Of a stretch of 64,000 nt of DNA, positions 59,590 through 64,000 are shown piece after piece. The position numbers were made by a program, and so were the translations under genes. This DNA comes from Eublepharis macularius (taxonomy: Eukaryota; Chordata; Lepidosauria; Squamata; Eublepharidae). Within the stretch, counting starts at the first letter, position 1; the number at the start of each line of letters is the position of its first letter. The notes beneath the pieces are model-generated. The model was not told where the DNA came from. It did not search any database and worked only from the letters and a program-made list of their open reading frames with translations. Location: the NCBI RefSeq assembly GCF_028583425.1, contig NC_072796.1:86976464-87040463 (forward strand), given 5' to 3'.

Positions 59590-62330
59590 ATGAGTGACAG
59601 GAAAGCTAAGAGAGGCCCCGGGAAATGCTAGGGCTAAGACTAGAGGGGTGGAGAGGAGGGGGAATGCTGCAGCTATCCCCCCATCTGAGCGGAGGAGGCC
59701 CTCCCCTGCACTATTGCTGTTCACCAGCCTGGCTTCTGGTGACAGCAAGAGGGTTCGCAAGGCCCTCATTCCAGCAGCTGCTGGAGGGCCACCCCCAATC
59801 CAGGTGTTTGAGGCAAGAGCTGGCACTGGGCAGGGGCCTGCTGCTGAGGCTCCCACTTCTCCAGCTGTTGAGACCGAGCAGCTGGAGGAGGGGCAGCATG
59901 AGGTGTCTCCTGCAGTGGACATGGGGCACGTGACTTTTCTGTCCTTCACGCTCACCCCAGGGACCTATAGGATGTTGGAGGAACTACAGGAGGAACCCCC
60001 CCTCTGGGCTGTCCTCCCCTGATTTTTCTGAGGCCAGCAGGAGGCCTCTCAAGGCTGTGCAGGAGGAGAGGGTGCTGAAGGAAGAGGAAGAGTGAGGTGG
60101 AAGAGCCTACATCTCTGCCCCTTCATCCTCATACATCTGTGACTCCCAGCCGAGACATGGTGAGTCTGCCCCGAGTACCTCACAGGAAGTGTCTCTTGGG
60201 GGGCCCATAAGCATATCCCCTGTGTGGTGTGGGTCCCCCATTACCTCTGATATCTGGGCACACTTCCAGAGAACAGAGGACCTCTGATTTGCCCAGTGCA
60301 AGCATTGTAGGCAACGGATCACTACCGGGAGGGATGTGAACCATCTCTCCACGTCTAGCATAAAGAACCATATGAAGAGGCAACACCAGGCAGTGCTTCT
60401 TGGGGGGGGGGAGTTCTAGTGGCACCACATGGATGCCAGCTAGCCAGAAGGAGGCAGGCTCCTCTGGTGCTCTCTCCCCATGGGTTCCTGTAGGGCAGGG
60501 ATGCCAAGCATCTCTGACCGAGATGCTTGGTGCACAGGGAACTAGTGTGCCCAAAGGGGGGATCCAGGTGAGCAGGCACATCACGCACCATATTGTCAAG
60601 ATGACTGCCTTTGATGGCCAGCCAATCTCCCTAGTGAATCACTTCGGCTTCCAGGAGCTGCTCCAGGATCTCGCTCCCTGGTACGTGATCTCTGCTTTCA
60701 TGACGTTGAGCAGGACTGTGGTGCCCTCATTTTTCAGGGCTGCCAGGGACCACGAGAAGGCACCGTTGTCCCACGCTGCCGGGAGAACTGTGCGCTTCAC
60801 GTCTGACATCTGGACCTGCTCTAGTGTGCAGCATGCATACCTGTCACTTACTGCTCACTGGAGGCAATCCAAGGACCTTCAGGGTGGGGGAGGGGTGCTC
60901 AGTGTTAGAGGCAAGGACGGATGTGAGACCACTGGGCCGGCTACTACAAGGCTTTGCCCCACGCTGAGGTTCTCAAACATCATGGCCACCTTGAGAAGAG
61001 AGCTGGAAGACTGGGTAGGCCAGGACAGCATCACCATGAGATGCATGGTGACGGATGGTGGCCAAAACATGAGGGCAGTGGCAGTGCTGGTGGGCCGGAA
61101 GCGCATTTACTGTGCGGCCCACAAACTTCACCTCACGGTGAAGTCTGCCCTTGGTTTGGGCTCCCCCAGGGAACCCCAGGACCCTGTAACTCATGAGCTC
61201 CAGCGTCTCTTGCAGAAATGTTGGAGACTCATGAGTCATGTCTCCGTTCTCTGGAAGTGTGAAGTCCACTCGAACTGCGCCAGAAGCAGGCCAGGGCAGG
61301 TGTGCCAGGGCATCGCCTGATCTCTGATGTTTGCACTCATAGCAACTCCACCTGTGCCATGCTGAAGCGCTTGGTAGAGCAGCAGGCTGCCCTTGAGGCA
61401 TGGCTCTTGGAGAACGATGTTTGCAGGCAAGAGGGTGAGTTCAGCCGAGAGGACTGGCTCACCATCTCCCAGACAGTGGAGGTCCTGAAGCCCTTCAAGG
61501 ACTTCACTGTGGCAGTCTCGTCTGACATGGCGACCCCGGGTCTGGTCATTCCTCTGGTGCACATGTTCCAGAGTTCAATGGCCTCCTTTGTGGACCCAGA
61601 TGCACCACGTGCAGACTTGGTTTCAGGAGTGCGTGCGCTCATGAAAAAGCTGCAGCAGGGCATAGCTGCAAGGCTAAAGCCTCTCACAGAGAAGGAGTTG
61701 TACATGTTGGTGACCATGTGCGACCTGTGCATTAAGGGCACTTTCGCTGAATGGGATGGGAACCTCACAAACACCAGAGATTCCCTCTGTCTGCGGGTGA
61801 GGCGTAGGCAGGCCAAGAGGGGCTGCTTGTCATCAGAGGGGGCAGGCAAGGGACCCAGCCAGGCCCAGCCCTGTGGGTCCCTCTTGTGCCCCTTCTGAGC
61901 AGGCTCCCCCTGCAGCCACTGCCGGGAAGTCCATGAAGATGCTCCAGTGGGCTCTCGGACCCTTTGGGATCGTGAGTCATGTAAGAAAGAATTTGGCGGA
62001 GGCAATGGTCAGGGACTACCTTGCAGAGCCCTGTGAGTTGCTGTCCATGGATCTGCTGAGCTACTGGTCCAAGAAGGAGGTGGTCTGGCCAGACCTCTCC
62101 CTCGAGGCACAGCAGCTTCTCTCATGCCCTCTGACAAGCATGGAGAGTGAGCACGTCTTTTTTTATGTGGGCGACATTGTCAGCTCACATCGCACTCGCC
62201 TTCTCCCATGGAGAGTTGAGCAGTTGTTCTTCCTGAAGGTTAACATGCAGCTCTTTGATTTCTCAGGAGTGGATTTCCAGAGTGAATGTGAGCCCTCTTT
62301 GTGGCCTGCATCCTCTGCAAGTCTATGACC
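59590..62330 (+). pseudogene. hAT transposase with BED zinc finger (broken)
   Basis: A possible N-terminal frame (59594-60022) precedes a BED finger (about 60231-60400) with DIWAHF, CKHC and a later HLSTSSIKNHMKRQH. The catalytic core (60412-61320) has RFTSDIWTCSSVQHAYLSLT, MRCMVTDGGQNM and IYCAAHKLHL. The insertion and core segment continues at 61302-61898. The C-terminal hAT dimerisation domain (61873-62328) has YWSKKEVVWPDLSLEAQQLL, SMESEHVFFYVGDIVSSHR and VEQLFFLKVNM. Damage: a TGA at 60285-60287 inside the BED finger, a frame change at a run of ten G (60402-60411), one near 61290 and one near 61880. The element could once have moved related MITEs. It has no sign of a domesticated gene. 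Confidence 0.9.
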
Positions 62331-62347
62331 CCGTGACGGACAGGCCC

Positions 62348-62685
62348 TGTTTGAGTGACAGGTCCTGAATAGAATGTTGAGAGAGAGTGCCAGTGAAGAG
62401 CAGTTGAGACCATTTAGAATAGTTAGTTGGGAGTTTTGGCAGTTAAGGGAGACTCTGAAAAAGAGAGTGGAGGGCTAGCAACCAGAGAAGGCAGATGTGT
62501 TTAGAGAGTTCTCTGAGGAGGACTAGTTAATGAGGTATCTGGAACGTTTAACCATTTAAGGCTGTGCAGGAGGGAGATAAAATGTGCTTCAGTAAAGTTA
62601 ATTTGTTCTGTTAACCATCTGAGTCCGGTTTGATGATTCCTGCCTATCTTATACGCCCTGAGGGGAACCAGCTCTCAGCCTGTCA
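62348..62685. mobile_element. Possible LTR fragment
   Basis: A 338-bp segment runs from TGTTTGAGTGAC to GCCTGTCA (TG...CA), with an AGTAAAGTTAATTTGTTCTG stretch like an LTR polyadenylation region. Downstream, near 62920, is AAGTGGTGACAGGAGC, which is leader-like. No second LTR, target duplication or coding region was seen, so this is weak. Confidence 0.3.
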
Positions 62686-63711
62686 GACTAAGTGGCAGAG
62701 TTTGAGGAGGTGCTGGTGCAACGAAGTGACATTCTAGTTCCAGTTTGTGTCTGTGAGAGCTGAGGAGGATTCCATTCTGTCCAGAGAGTGAACCCGCTTC
62801 CAGCCCGAGTTCTAGCCTCATGAGGAGAGGTCTACAACACACCTACTGAGCCGGAGTGTAAGTGGTCCCTATTTCTATTCCCTGTCAGAAGGGTCCCTCG
62901 ACCAGTGAATACTTCACAAGTGGTGACAGGAGCTGTGAGATCCCAAATCAGAACCGTCCTAAGCTAGCAGAATCATTCACAAGGGGTGGCATCGAAGGGT
63001 GTCAGCCAGATAAGGCTGGGGGGATCCGTCACTCCCCCCCCACACACACACACAGAATGCAGCAGCAGTGGCCCAGTCCCTTTGGGCACAGATTTGTTCT
63101 GATAAATGTGAATAGAGGCCCCAGAAATGTTGACTGCCACTGGAATGGGAAGACAAGGAGAAAGAGGTCAGGTTAGGTAAACTCTAAACTGTAGAAGGAC
63201 ACAGAAACCCAGAGAAACAGCCCCAAACTAAGCTATGCATGTTGTTGTTGTTTACTGTTGTTAAATGTTTTAAAAATGCTGTTAGATTCTGTTAAATGTT
63301 TAATTCTTTTAAGTGTTGTTACATTCTGTTGTTGCTGTTAAATGTTATCATTGCTGTTAAATGTTGTTTTGAAGGGGTGGGTGGAGTGGGGAGGAATGGT
63401 ATGGGCGGGTGCCAGCTGATGATGGAGGCTATGACACTGCCTCATAGGCAGTTTTCAGCTTGAACCTGGCATGGGGGGGAGGGGAATCCTTTGCAACTGA
63501 GTTCCGTGAATGCTGTTGTGTTGTGCTTGTGGCTTAGTACTGTCTGGTTCTGCTCTGTGATGTTTCCCCACTGGATGAACACAGAGCCTGGCTGCAGGAA
63601 ATGACAACGGTTCTGCTGGACTAAGTTGCAAGAGTATCCCCCAGTTGAATTTGGTTTGGGTGGAATGGATGCTGTGATACTATGGTGAAAATCCAAGAAA
63701 TCCATGAAATA

Positions 63712-63960
63712 AATCCAAGAAATACATTTTAAAGAAATTTTTGGGGGTGTGATTCTCTGATGTGATGTTAGGTTTTGGTTCAAACGGGACTGTTATGTTG
63801 TGATTTGAATGTGCCACTAATGCTGTTACATGCCCTCAGCCCACTTGTGAGGAGGGAGGGCAAGGAATCCAAGAAATACATTTTAAAAGATTTTTTGGTG
63901 TGTGATTCTCTGGTGTGATGTTAGGTTTTGGTTCAAACGGGACTGAATGTTGATTTGAAT
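63712..63960. repeat. Direct repeat of about 97 bp
   Basis: The unit with AATCCAAGAAATACATTTTA, GTGTGATTCTCTG and CAAACGGGACTG occurs at 63712-63810 and again at 63866-63960 with few differences. It lies in the 3' part of the hAT element. Confidence 0.9.
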
Positions 63961-64000
63961 GTAATGTAATGTGATTTACTGCTGTAATGTAATGTAAATA

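Larger units (their letters stand above)
57537..64000 (+). mobile_element. Large hAT (BED-finger type) DNA transposon, right end outside window
   Basis: The left end TAGGGGTGTGCACTTCAGG at about 57537 resembles the ends of the nested 605-bp MITE at 47.7 kb and is followed by the same kind of GAATC/CGAATC subterminal motifs. The interior has a GC-rich leader, a G-rich minisatellite (58490-58975) and a broken BED/hAT transposase (59590-62330). A possible LTR insertion (62348-62685) and repeated non-coding sequence follow. No inverted partner terminus was found before 64000. It sits in a TCEA1 intron, in the opposite orientation to the gene. Confidence 0.72.

Noticed and set aside
61337..62005. 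222-codon antisense frame across the hAT transposase
   Set aside because: Shadow of the transposase, which has clear hAT domains on the plus strand.

Overview
The window is nuclear DNA of a vertebrate, almost certainly a squamate reptile (lizard, gecko or snake). Two things show this. It holds spliced exons of two vertebrate genes that are neighbours in other amniotes. It also carries a squamate-like repeat load: BovB-type RTE, CR1/L2-clade LINEs, DIRS retrotransposons, a 5S rRNA-derived SINE with a BovB-like tail, tRNA-derived SINEs and several hAT families. Most long open frames are transposon remnants or chance frames. There is no bacterial, phage or CRISPR content.

Host genes. RGS20 (RGSZ1, an RZ-subfamily regulator of G-protein signalling) lies on the plus strand. 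A CpG-rich promoter and first exon sit at about 17.0-18.5 kb, and coding exons are at 18067-18174, 31525-31673, 36397-36480, 36986-37220 and 38344-38532. The 3' UTR runs to about 39.25 kb. The five exons join in frame with consensus splice sites into a 254-residue protein with an acylated cysteine string and a complete RGS domain. TCEA1 (elongation factor TFIIS) lies convergently on the minus strand. Only its last two coding exons are visible, at 56129-56200 and 53079-53087; the rest lies beyond the right edge.

Layout. 1-17 kb is gene-free and repeat-rich: LINE 3' ends at 2.2-4.1 kb, a BovB remnant split by a hAT element at 5.2-6.4 kb, an antisense LINE at 6.4-7.4 kb, a decayed DIRS element at 8.65-10.74 kb and a small hAT MITE at 11.1-11.5 kb. 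17-39.3 kb is RGS20, with SINEs and MITEs in its introns. 39.7-41.3 kb is a decayed BovB copy. 42.03-42.28 kb is a perfect 108-bp foldback flanked by a 14-bp target duplication and carrying a hammerhead-ribozyme-like core. 45.7-51.1 kb is a nearly full-length but dead DIRS element with inverted termini and a hAT MITE inside its reverse transcriptase. 51.2-51.95 kb is an antisense CR1. 52.2-56.2 kb is the 3' end of TCEA1. 57.5 kb to the right edge is a large hAT element with a G-rich minisatellite and a broken BED-finger transposase.

No novel multi-gene system was found. The most unusual structures are the foldback with its ribozyme-like core, the paired hairpins just upstream of RGS20 exon 3, and the nested transposon insertions whose target duplications record their order.
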